The position numbers and the translations under genes were made by a program. The notes beneath the pieces are model-generated. The model ran no database searches. It was not told where the DNA came from and was given only the letters and a program-made list of their open reading frames with translations. Of a DNA stretch of 64,000 nucleotides, positions 1 through 10,087 are shown one piece after another. The DNA is from Melanopsichium pennsylvanicum (Eukaryota > Basidiomycota > Ustilaginomycetes > Ustilaginales). The number at the start of each line of letters is the position of its first letter. Position 1 is the stretch's first letter. Location: the NCBI GenBank assembly GCA_900208305.1, contig OAPG01000012.1, forward strand, positions 434,001 through 498,000, given 5' to 3'.

Positions 1-1202
1 CACCAGAGAGGACGTACGAAGGTCGCACAAGGACGGGGTAGCCGAAGCGGGCGCAGGCCGACTGCGCCTCCTCGAACGATGTGAGCTCCTTCCACATGGG
101 CTGGTCGACACCGATCTTGTCGAGCATGCGCGAGAACTTATATCGGTTCTCGGCCATGTCGATCATTTCGGGCGAAGTACCGAGGATCTTGACGTTTTGA
201 CGGTGCAAGGGCAAGGCGATGTTGTTGGGTGTTTGACCACCCATCGAGATGATAACACCGGCCGACTGCTCCGTGTCGTAGATGTCGAGCACAGTCTCGA
301 GCGAGATGTTCTCAAAGTAGAGACGATCGGCCTCGTCGTAATCGGTCGATACGGTTTCGGGGTTGTAGTTAACCATGATGGTCTTGAAACCACGCTGGCG
401 GAGGGTTCGGATGGCACGCACGGCACACCAATCGAATTCGACGGAAGAGCCGATTCGGTAGACACCGGAACCAAGCACCATGATACCCTTGTCGCCAAAG
501 TTGACATCGTGCTCGACGGCATTGAAGGTGGTGTACAGATAGTTGGTGTAAGCGGGGAACTCGGCAGCGACGGTATCGATCTGCTTGACAAAGGGCATGA
601 TGGCGTGCTCCTGACGCATCTTGCGAACAGCCAACTCGGTGGAGTTGAGGCACTTGGCCAGCTGCTTGTCGGAGAAACCGAGCTGCTTAGCCTGACGAAG
701 CATGGCGGGTGGGAAGCTGGCGGCGTTGTGGGTAGCAAAGACCTTGCTGGCGCTCATGATGCGCATGAGCTTGCTGAGAAACCACCGGTCGATGTTGCTC
801 ATCTGGTGGATCTTGTCCACAGAGTAGCCCTTTGCCATGGCGTTGGCGATGGCAAACATGCGCTTGTCGGTGGGGTTGGTGAGCTCCTCGTCGATCTCTT
901 GGTCAGTGACGACCTCGTTCTGGCTAAAACCGTCGTACTGGTAGTCGATCGATCGGATCGCCTTCTGAATGGACTCTTCGAAGGTTCGGCCGATGGACAT
1001 GACCTCACCGACCGACTTCATCGAAGACCCGAGCTTGCTGCTAACACGCACGAACTTGCGCAAATCCCATCGAGGGAACTTGGTGACAACATAGTCGAGC
1101 GAGGGCTCGAAGCAGGCGCTGGTCTCGCGAGTGACGCTGTTGCGGATATCGTTGAGGGGGATGTTGAGACCCAGCTTTGCGGCGATGAAGGCGAGCGGGT
1201 AT

Positions 1203-1234
<32 letters not shown>

Positions 1235-3714
1235 AGAGAGACGAGCGTTGACTTCGATAATGCAGTACTCGCGCTTGTGCGGGTTGAGAGCGTACTGAAT
1301 GTTGCACTCACCGACGACGCCAAGGTGGCGGATAACGTTAACAGCAGTTGTACGCAGCATGTTGTAATCGTCGTCGCTGAGCGTCTGGGAAGGAGCGATG
1401 ACGATCGAGTCACCAGTGTGGACACCGAGTGGATCAAAGTTTTCCATGTTACAGACGGTGATACAGTTGTTGCGGCAGTCACGAACAACCTCATATTCGA
1501 CCTCCTTCCAGCCCTTCATCGACTTTTCGACTAGCACCTGGGGCGAGTTGGCAAAGGCAGCAGAGCAGAGCTTGCGGAGCTCATCGATATTGTTGGCGAA
1601 ACCGGAGCCGAGACCACCGAGAGCGAAAGCGGCACGCACAATCACGGGGAAGCCGATGGACTGAGCAGCAGCGAGAGCCTCGTCCCAGTTGTTGGCGGCA
1701 GCTGAGGGAGCGCACTTTTCGCCGATCTCCTCCATGGCCTTTGCGAAGAGGTCACGGTCCTCGGTGGTGATGATGGTGTCGATCGGGGTACCGAGAACAC
1801 GAACACCCATCTTCGGCAGCTCATCCTTGATCTTGATACCGACGTTGAGAGCGGTTTGACCACCAAATGTGCAGTAGATTCCGTCGGGTCGCTCGTGCTC
1901 GATGACCTTGAGCACAAATTCGGGAGTAACAGGAAGGAAGTAGACCTTGTCGGCCAGACCGGACGAAGTCTGAATGGTGGCAATGTTGGGGTTGATGAGA
2001 ACGGTGTAGATGCCCTCCTCCTTGAGCGCCTTGATGGCCTGCGAACCGGAGTAGTCGAACTCACCGGCTTGACCGATGGAAAGACCGCCGGAACCGAGAA
2101 CAAGAACCTTGCGGACATGGACACGGGGAACAGCAGCAGCGTTGTCGGCGAGCAGACCGCCGGTGAAGCCAACGGGGGGTAGGATGGTGGCAGAAGCGGC
2201 ACCAGGAGCAGCCTTGACAGCAGCGCAGTCAACGACACTGCGGATGAAAACGTCAAAGAGGAATTCGGTGTCGCGAGGACCAGGAGTGCTCTCGGGATGG
2301 AACTGCACACTGAAGAAGGGACCCTCAGTGCAGTAGATACCCTCGTTAGTGTCGTCGTTGGCATTGGCAAAGAGCGGCTTCCAGCCGGCAGGGAGAGTGT
2401 CGGCATTGACGGCGTAACCGTGGTTCTGTGAGGTGATGTAGCAGCGACCGCTGATCTGGTCGGTACAGGGGATGTTGTGACCACGGTTACCAAACTTGAG
2501 CTTCTCGGTCTGGGCACCGGCAGCGAGAGCGAGAAGCTGGTGGCCAAGACAGATGCCGAAGATGGGAATCATGTTGGCACCCTTGAGCTTGAGGAGCTCA
2601 GCGATGCGGGCAATGGTGGGACCGCACGAGACGGGGTCACCGGGACCGTTGGAGATGAAGAGACCATCGAAAGCTTGAGTTTCGGCCAAGAAGTCGTAGT
2701 CCCAAGGAACGACCTTGAGCTCGACACCACGAGAGGTGAAGCATCGGATCTGATTGTACTTCATACCCACGTCGAGGGCGAGGATGCGGATAGGACGGCC
2801 AGATGGATGCATGAGGGGAGCCTCAAACTTGCCAAGGGACTCGCCGGGGGCAGTGTTGGCAGGGGTGTAGAGCTGGGCCTGCCTGCACGAGACGCGAGCG
2901 ACGAGGTTCTCGGCGTTGGGGTCGGCAAAGGGGAGGTCGACGACAGCCTGGCGCCAGTTTCCGGCAACTGCGGCATCAACGATGGAAGCACCGGGTTGAG
3001 GGGTGAGGAGCTTGCCGAGCATGGAGCCCTGATTGCGGATCTTCTTGGTCAGGGCTCGGGTGTCGATACCGTAGACTGCGGGAACGCCGCTCTCCTTGAG
3101 CCATTCCGAGAGGCCAGTCTGTGCAAGGTAGTGGCTGAACTCGTGACTGTAGTACGACACGATGAGACCGGCCACGTGAATGCGACTGGACTCGAAGGGC
3201 GAAGCAAGGAGGGTCTGGATGCTCTTGGCAGCCTCCTCTCGGCTGGGAACACCGTAATTACCCACGAGGGGGAAGGTAAGGACGAGGATCTGACCCTCGT
3301 AAGAAGGGTCGGTGATCGACTCGACGTAGCCGACCATACCTGTGATAAGCAGCGTTGCATTGCGAAGTCATGAATTGAGAATAAAGCGCCGAGTCAGGTG
3401 AGCCTTTTTGTTCCACTTTTGGTGTGAGGAGCATTTTGAGGCGCAGAGCAGCTTGCACAAGAATGGAGATTGGTTGCTTGCGCCAGGAGTGTAGGAAGTG
3501 GATGAAACTTACCGGTCTGGAAGACACATTCACCAGAGACGGACTTGCCTTGGGCACCGAAGCTGATACCTCGGTAAGCGGTGCCATCGGCAAGTTCGAG
3601 AACCATCTCGATGCTGTCCTCTTGACCAAGAGGAGGGCTAGTAGCGGGGGGATAAAGGGCGCCATTATTGGCGGTGATGGCGACTTGGCCTGCTCCCAAC
3701 GAAGGGGTGGCCAT
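1..3714 (-). CDS. URA2: Multifunctional pyrimidine enzyme (GATase-CPSase part), 3' end outside window
   Basis: The product starts de novo UMP synthesis: a glutamine amidotransferase feeds ammonia to carbamoyl-phosphate synthetase, and in the fungal family aspartate transcarbamoylase follows at the C-terminus. Exon 1 is 3513-3714 (67 codons plus 1 nt), the intron is 3340-3512 (GTAAGT...CAG), and exon 2 runs from 3339 to the window edge. Splicing restores the conserved [10 protein letters not shown]. Residues about 40-440 are GATase with nucleophile Cys331 in GICLGHQ and the His/Glu pair in FHPES near 415. CPSase begins near 470 ([20 protein letters not shown]) and continues to about residue 1180. 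GATase and CPSase in one chain indicate the URA2/CAD type rather than arginine-specific CPSase, which has separate subunits. The ATCase part is not visible, so full architecture is inferred. The ATG at 3714 is in frame and fits the family, with an N-terminal extension relative to animal CAD. Confidence 0.95.
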
Positions 3715-5555
3715 GATGGAGGTGTAGTTTTAAAAGAGAACGAGGAAGGCGAGAGAAAGTATATGGATCAAGCCCTCGTTATGAAGCGACGACTGTAGAG
3801 AGAAGACGGGACAGACGTGACAGATGGGAAAGGGCTCGAGAAAGAAGGTGATAAACCTCGAACAGCAGTGGTACAACAAAAGTGAAATGCTGTAAGCTGA
3901 ACAGAGTGAGGACAGTTTTGAAGGTTTGTGGACGAATAGATTCGTGCGGTTCGGTATCGGTATCAGCTCGATAGAAGGATTCCGAATATCTTCGCTAGAA
4001 AGCGATGAAAATGATGTTGATGGACGATGAACACAAAGAGGAAGTCGGTGAAATGAAGTTGTCAGATAGACGATGTGGGTCACTTTGAATTGGCAGATCA
4101 AATCGAGTCTTTGAACCTCGTTCGACCTCCTTCCTGTCTTGCGTGTGTTGTGCTCGCTAAGAGAGGAAGGGAGGAAGAGAAGGGAAGAAAGAAAGAGGAA
4201 GAAGGGAAGGAAGATGGTGGGAGTGCCATCCAAGCCAGTCAGCTTTCGTCGACGGGGGCGGCAACTAGACCGAAAAGAAAAAAAATTAAAAATTTGGACC
4301 ACATAAGCGAAGGTCAAGACGGCCGACTCGCACCCAAAAAAAATTATCAACTCTCGGCTTTCCGTCCCCAATCACACTCACAAGGAAATTTGATTAAGCT
4401 TGACAAGCTTGAGACAGAGTCGTGCTTTGTGATGTTCAGCCTTCATCAGGCCCATGGTTCATCAGGCACATGGTTCATCAGGCACATGGTGTACAGTAAA
4501 CTTACATGACGGCAAGGGGCATCCTCGTTCAAGAGGGAGTGGAACCAGAGTGGAAACGGACTACAAATCACGAGCATGACAGCGATGGGGGAAAACCCGG
4601 TTCGTATAGGAAAATTTTGGAATGTTTGCTTGTAACCGCCATTGTGCATTTGGAAAGAGAGAAAAAACTTGAAGGAAAATTCTTCCTAATGAATTTGCTG
4701 CGATGTTTCATCGCGACGCAACGACCAGAGATCGCTTTAGTGCCCGATCAGTTTTGATGCTGATCCGACCGCAAACCTTGAGCTTGTTCGCACCATCTGA
4801 ACTAAAACTTGAAAGCTCACTAACGCTACTGTGCTGCACAGTCCATTGAATTTACAGTCTTTGAGCCAATTACTTTATAGTCAATCATGTGATTTCAGAG
4901 TCTGCATATCTATTTGCTCACAATTCTAATGTAGCCTTAATTCGAATACCGTTCTCGCCATGCCTTCGGCGTATGGCTGTCGTTGGACCAAATCCCATTC
5001 CAGCCAACGTCGCGCACGTTGACCGTCTAAGAGTTAGTGTGCCCTGGCCTGGATTGATACTCTCTTGAACGCAATGATTCGTTCACATCTTTTGCCCTTT
5101 CCTCTTTTAAAAATAAATCCTTCCGATTCGGGTTTTTCCACACCAACCTAGCGCAAACAGATCCAATCGTGGTGGCTCCTCAGGCTTGGATCGCGACTGT
5201 TTCATGTACTATAAGTTACTGTAATTTACTGTAATGCAATGTGAATTTACTATACATTCGTGATTACATTACTGAACTTTGCTATACTTTTCATCTTGAT
5301 TGTGCCGTGACGCACTCACACGTCAAAAGCCTGCAAAGCTCCTATCAAACCTTCGTCATTTCACCGCCCGAATCGCAGATCGGGAAGATCCGCCCACTCG
5401 ATCTTGGTAATCCGATCTTGATAGAAATCACACCGATTCGTGATTGTTTTTGAAAACATCTCTGTTTGATACGAAAATGTCGATAATGATCATTGGTCCA
5501 CCTCTTTTTATGGGTATACTAGTATTACAGGAAGATGAGATGGCATCTGACGTTA
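3715..5555. other. Intergenic region between URA2 start and ING 3' end
   Basis: About 1.8 kb holding the URA2 5' region and the 3' flank of the ING gene. It has a purine-rich stretch at about 4160-4222 (pyrimidine-rich on the URA2 sense strand), several A-runs near 4275-4350 and a short tandem repeat at 4442-4489. Open frames of 60-210 codons occur, but none has recognisable motifs or a convincing coding look. No RNA gene was seen. Confidence 0.5.
4442..4489. repeat. 16-bp tandem repeat, three copies
   Basis: The unit ttcatcaggcacatgg occurs three times head to tail; the first copy differs by one base (cccatgg for cacatgg). It lies about 730 bp upstream of the URA2 start codon in non-coding sequence. 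No known function is recognised. Confidence 0.9.
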
Positions 5556-6575
5556 CTACTGACGTCTGCGCTTGTTCTTCAGCTTGGCCAAACATTCGGA
5601 GCAATACCATTTTTGTGGCAGAGGCTTGGTAACACCCACGCATCCGATGTGGAACCATTCTTTGCAGTCTGCATCGTTCTCCGCGTTGTCACATCCAATC
5701 ATCTCACCGAAAGATACGCGCTGGCAGAAGCAGTACGGCGTGTCGTCCTTCTCCTCGCCCTCTTCTCCTTCTCCACCCTCGCCCTCGAATCCTTCCATAC
5801 CCAACGATCCAAGCTCGGTGCTCTGCGACAGACCAGACCTGCCAGGACCGCCGCTGGCCGACAGAGATCCACCTCGTGTTTTGCGCGAGCCACCCACGCC
5901 TCGTATTGCACCTCCCAGTCCTCTTTCAGGCGGTGCGGGCGATCCAGATTCGATGGGCGTGGTGCGACCTCCTGCGCGAGCTCGTGCTGCTGCGCTCATG
6001 GGCGTACTTGGACTCAAAGTGCCAACACCAGCTGACAGCAGGCTGCCCTTACGCTTCAAGCCCACTAGTGGCGAATCCATCTCCACTGCAGGACTCTTGA
6101 GCCCTGCCAATGCTGCAGGCAAGGCCGAGAGAGATGGTACTTGCGGTGTGCCGATGGATACGGTAGCTGAAAAATTGTTGAGTACCGACGGACTGATCTT
6201 GTTCATCTCTTCCTTCAGATGCTTGTGATGCGCATGAATGCAGCGCCAAAGACGCAGACTCAACGCTTCCTTCTGCGAGCTCCATTCATCTGCTCTTCCG
6301 TAGTCGGTTCGAATCTTTTCTGCCAACTTGTCCGCTTTGACCCGGTCTACCTCCGACATATTGCCTGCTGGATTTGAGAGTCCACTCCCACCTTTTTGCA
6401 AGAGCTCCTTGAGCTGCGATTCCCTTGCTGCAATCTTGGGTAGTAGATCCTGTATCTTAGCATCTTTATGTTCAATCTCCTTGATCATATGGCTCACTTC
6501 CTGAGGTAAATTGTCCAGATTCGAGATGAACTCGGTTGCGATCGCTGCGATCTCGGCTGGGTCTTCGATGTGCAT
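5556..6575 (-). CDS. ING-family PHD-finger protein (histone acetyltransferase/deacetylase complex subunit)
   Basis: A 339-residue protein with the ING layout: an N-terminal helical region (EFISNLDNLPQEV, coiled coil over about residues 1-110), a low-complexity Ser/Gly/Pro-rich linker, and a C-terminal PHD finger (about 283-333, starting YCFCQRVSFGEMIGC and ending KWYCSEC) followed by a basic KNKRRR tail. ING proteins read H3K4 methylation and recruit NuA4-type acetyltransferase or Rpd3-type deacetylase complexes. Which yeast paralogue (Yng1, Yng2 or Pho23) it matches cannot be settled here. The frame continues upstream without an ATG, so the ATG at 6575 is chosen. The second Cys pair of the finger is spaced C-x8-C instead of the usual ING C-x4-C. 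Single exon. It is divergent from the CMS1-like gene. Confidence 0.9.
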   Translation of the reverse strand: MHIEDPAEIAAIATEFISNLDNLPQEVSHMIKEIEHKDAKIQDLLPKIAARESQLKELLQKGGSGLSNPAGNMSEVDRVKADKLAEKIRTDYGRADEWSSQKEALSLRLWRCIHAHHKHLKEEMNKISPSVLNNFSATVSIGTPQVPSLSALPAALAGLKSPAVEMDSPLVGLKRKGSLLSAGVGTLSPSTPMSAAARARAGGRTTPIESGSPAPPERGLGGAIRGVGGSRKTRGGSLSASGGPGRSGLSQSTELGSLGMEGFEGEGGEGEEGEEKDDTPYCFCQRVSFGEMIGCDNAENDADCKEWFHIGCVGVTKPLPQKWYCSECLAKLKNKRRRQ

Positions 6576-7124
6576 GATGATGACGGTATGATTGCTCTGA
6601 GAACAGAAAAATCGCAAGACCGGCCAATTTGATGAAGCCGTATGATGTCGTGGTTGCGTGAATGAGGCGGCAAAAGGGAGCTGCTTCTATCAAGATGGTC
6701 TAGGTTTGTGCCACCGTTTGTCCGCAACTCGCGTCGATGTACAACACAGTGCTGTGCGGTGGAGCTAATCGAGCCTCTTGAGAGCCGACTGGATTACCAA
6801 ATCCTTTTTGGATGAGGTTAGCGCGGATTGATACTTGCACGTTGACCGAAGGAGGTGATGGTGGTAACGAAAGGCTCAACATTGCAACGCGACATGACCG
6901 CTGCGCCGTTGGCAACGAAACTGTGAAACGATTCGTCCGAATTCCGAGATATGAAACAAAATTTTGGAATTTTTTCTTTCGCCCCTGCAGCCTCTCTAAA
7001 TTTCCTCCACATTTCTTCCAGAGCGAATAAAAAACTACGCTCACACCACAACTAGCACCACCAGCATCAGTAAACTTCGGCAGCCAGCAATATAGTCTCA
7101 GTCCGAAGGCATTGAAAGTCCAAG
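6576..7124. promoter_or_regulatory. Shared divergent promoter region, ING gene and CMS1-like gene
   Basis: About 550 bp separates the two start codons, which face away from each other, so both promoters must lie here. No repeat or specific operator was recognised. Confidence 0.5.
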
Positions 7125-8328
7125 ATGGCGGACACGTTGGAAGAGAATTATCTCCTTGATGAGGGCGATGCAGCCTCCGTGATTGGTTCCGACGACGGGG
7201 CCGTCAGCATACAGGATGAACCCGAGCTCTTGAACAACAACTCTGGACAACCATCAACAAAGCCTCTTCCAGATGCACAAGAAACTAAGGAGGAAGCAGC
7301 TCGCAAAGAGGACAAGAAGAGGAAGCGCAAAGATAAGGAGAAGGCTCGAAAGCAAAAGGTGAGTCCAGACAGCAATGTGTGAGAACTTGCTTTCTCGAGG
7401 CATAGCATGGCAAGATGCGTGCATAGAGAATCATTTCGACTCACGTTCACTCATACATTTCAAACCTTTCGCCATCTCTGTCGTACTACAGCGAGCGGCC
7501 TTATCTGCCGAGTTTGCGCAAGGCGTAGGCTCTGTAGCCACCCAGCCACCTGATATGCAGGCAGATTATCTCGCAACCAAACAGACAGCCTCATTCTCCA
7601 AACTCAGCGAGCTCGAGCTGGAGGGGCTCCGGCTTCGCGAAAACATGCTTCTCGATACTACCTCGTTTACTCAACCACGCATTCTTGACACCCTGCCCGA
7701 CTTTGTCCGCACGTGCACGCCATCAATAGCTAAAAATGTTAACGATGCCAAGGACCCATCTGTCAGTCAACCTGGACGTCCTGCTCTCATCATGCTTACC
7801 GGTAATGCACAGCGTGCAGCTGATCTCGCACGCAGTCTGCGGCCCCTTGGACCTCAGCTTCTCACAACTACAGATAGCGACGACCGATCTGCAGGATCCT
7901 CATCAAAGAGGCACAAGCTCGGCAATGGTAGAGCACATCCCGACAATGAAAAGAAGTCGGCGGCAGGAGGCAAGAAAGGTGCCACGGTCACATCGAAGGA
8001 CGACAGAGAAAGATTAGGAGGCTTCTCGGTAGCTAAGCTCTTTGCACGCCATTTTAAGCTCAAGGAGCATGAGGCGTGGCTCAAGGAACACACCACACCG
8101 CTTGCAGTCGGTACACCGCAGCGAGTGGCAGCCTTGATCTCCTCGGAAAGCTTGCATCTCGACTCGCTACAGGCAATCGTCATCGACCAGACTTGGGTGG
8201 ATGCCAAGCAAAGGAGCGTGTTTGACAGCTTCGAGACCAGGGACGAGCTAATGAGGCTGCTGGCGCTCGACGCGGTCGTGGCCTCCCTCAAGCGATCGAA
8301 GGACCCGGCAAAGCTTGTTCTCTTCTGA
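7125..8328 (+). CDS. CMS1: CMS1-like ribosome-biogenesis protein
   Basis: Two exons, 7125-7358 and 7492-8328, joined across a 133-nt intron (GTGAGT...ACAG), give 356 residues. The N-terminus is acidic, then strongly basic (DKKRKRKDKEKARKQK, about 63-78), consistent with nucleolar targeting. The C-terminal two thirds carries Cms1-family blocks: PALIMLTGNAQRAADLARSL, LFARHFKLKEHEAWLKEH, AVGTPQRVAALI and the LQAIVIDQTW block, a degenerate DEAD-box-like fold. Yeast Cms1 is linked to the 90S pre-ribosome and small-subunit rRNA processing. Without splicing the first exon frame stops 7 codons past the donor, which supports the intron. Confidence 0.88.
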
Positions 8329-10087
8329 AAGGTCAGAAAAGCAACGAAGGGATCTTCTATTTGTGTACAATTTCTTGTGTCTCAGAGTTGAAGCGCATAC
8401 ATGCAGATCTTCCGACTCCAGTGTCTTTGTTAGAAATGCATCCACATCCACTATTCTCTCCTGCTCACTCTTGCAATGGATCTAACCCTGACCCGCGCGA
8501 AGAGCAGACTAACCAAAGTTAACTTAGTCACCATCTCCTTCATCGCAACTCTTCCATGATGCACATCATCGTTAGAGCTCTGCAGGCCTTTGAGTCGGTG
8601 TATGCAAAGCAGGATCCTCGTTCACAGCTTGAAGTTTGACGCAAGAGCAGGAACAGGGGTGTTCGAGCAAAGGGAGGGGTTGGCGCAAGGGTTACTCCGT
8701 CTTCTATGATAGAGCTGGATCGTTTCGCGCGCAGTTCGCATTGCGCAACGGGATTTGTGACTTCAGAAGAATCCCTGGCGATTTTCCTGGAATAGCGCCT
8801 TAGCCACGTCGCTTTGTCGACGACCTTCTCCACTGAGCCAGCGCCCGTCAGCTGTTGATTAGCGCAGTGGCACATCCGATTCTCAGCTTCTTGCCCCCTA
8901 CCTTTGCACGCAACGTTGAGGCGAGTATCCATGCTCCACTCAGTCCATAGTTACGACTCTGTCGCCCATCTCAATTTGCAGGGAAACTTGACAGAGAAGC
9001 CCTTCGTGGCTCAGCTGCGACAAAGCACTCTGCCATCTGGCTCCTCCTACGAACGCCGAGCGTAAAGTCTCTGCCTCGCGCGTACAGGAAACGCTTGCGC
9101 TCTCACCGTTGTCATCCTGCTCTTCCGAATACGCTCTCGAGTCTCTATGCATGCATTCGACCCAAATCCATTGCGGTCGTGCTCGGATTCAGCGTGGCTT
9201 ACCTGGTCAGGCCAAGCTGATCAGGAACTGGAAGCGGTCTGCCCCAGAGGCCGAACGGGCCTTGTCCCTATGGCTATCAGCGCCCGGTATCCCTTACGCT
9301 GCCCTCAGTGCAACCGCAGAAGAGGTCGACTCCAAGGTTCCTATGGATAGCTTCCCAGCGATACTTTCACATACCCGTGGCACCTGCACTTGACGTGATT
9401 GACGTAGCTAGTTGCATGGGTGCCAGCCTCTTGCAGCCGGACAGGTCGAACATGAACAGGACTCTGCGGCTGTGAGGCTGCTCTGCCACATGAGGATCAA
9501 TTTAAAACGTCCCAGATTCAAGGTCTTCATCGACGAAGAGCTCTCCAATGGACTGTATGCGCAATGCATTTGGGCTGAGAAGGTCGTCTACCCGAAGCTC
9601 TCGACCGCTTTGACACGGCTTCGTTGCAGAGATGGATACATTGAGGCCGGCGCCAGCAGTTCAAGCTGCTTGAACAACGAAGCGAGCGCAACTGTGTGGC
9701 TATATGCTAGTCAGCAAGATGGCAGCGTGAGTCTGGCTCCGCTCGTCTATAATTCCTAGCAGCTTTCTGGATACTCGTCTTCGCCGAAGCAGGCTAATTG
9801 TTTTTCAAATGCCATCCTTCCCTTGGAAGCTTCCTACACTCTACGATATCTCTTTCAATACAAATAGAGCGCTGCTTTTTGCCAGACCTCCGAGCTCCTC
9901 CTTGCCGCAGTCTCAGCTGCTTCTCGACAACACAGAGTCTCTTACATACAGCTAGAATTCTTCTAGCTCTTTCGGCTCTTCTTCAAAGTCCAAGGTCGCT
10001 TTTTCGTCACTGCAACTGCCTTCGATAACCTTCCAGTCAGGATCGGGTCTATCGAACAGTTTTTTCGTCAGACCTGGGCGACACAGC
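8329..10087. other. Intergenic region, no supported gene
   Basis: About 1.76 kb between the CMS1-like gene and the Rua1_C gene. Open frames up to 130 codons exist on both strands (for example minus 8540-8932) but none shows a domain, signal or credible splice model. The last 300 bp (about 9790-10087) is CT-rich on the plus strand and probably forms promoter and leader of the downstream gene. Confidence 0.5.

Noticed and set aside
197..1534. Long plus-strand open frame of 445 codons opposite the CPSase
   Set aside because: It is antisense to the well-supported URA2 frame, lacks motifs, and reflects the codon bias of the true gene.
9412..9759. 115-codon plus-strand frame upstream of the Rua1_C gene
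   Set aside because: It starts with TTG, has no recognisable motif and no splice model linking it to neighbours.
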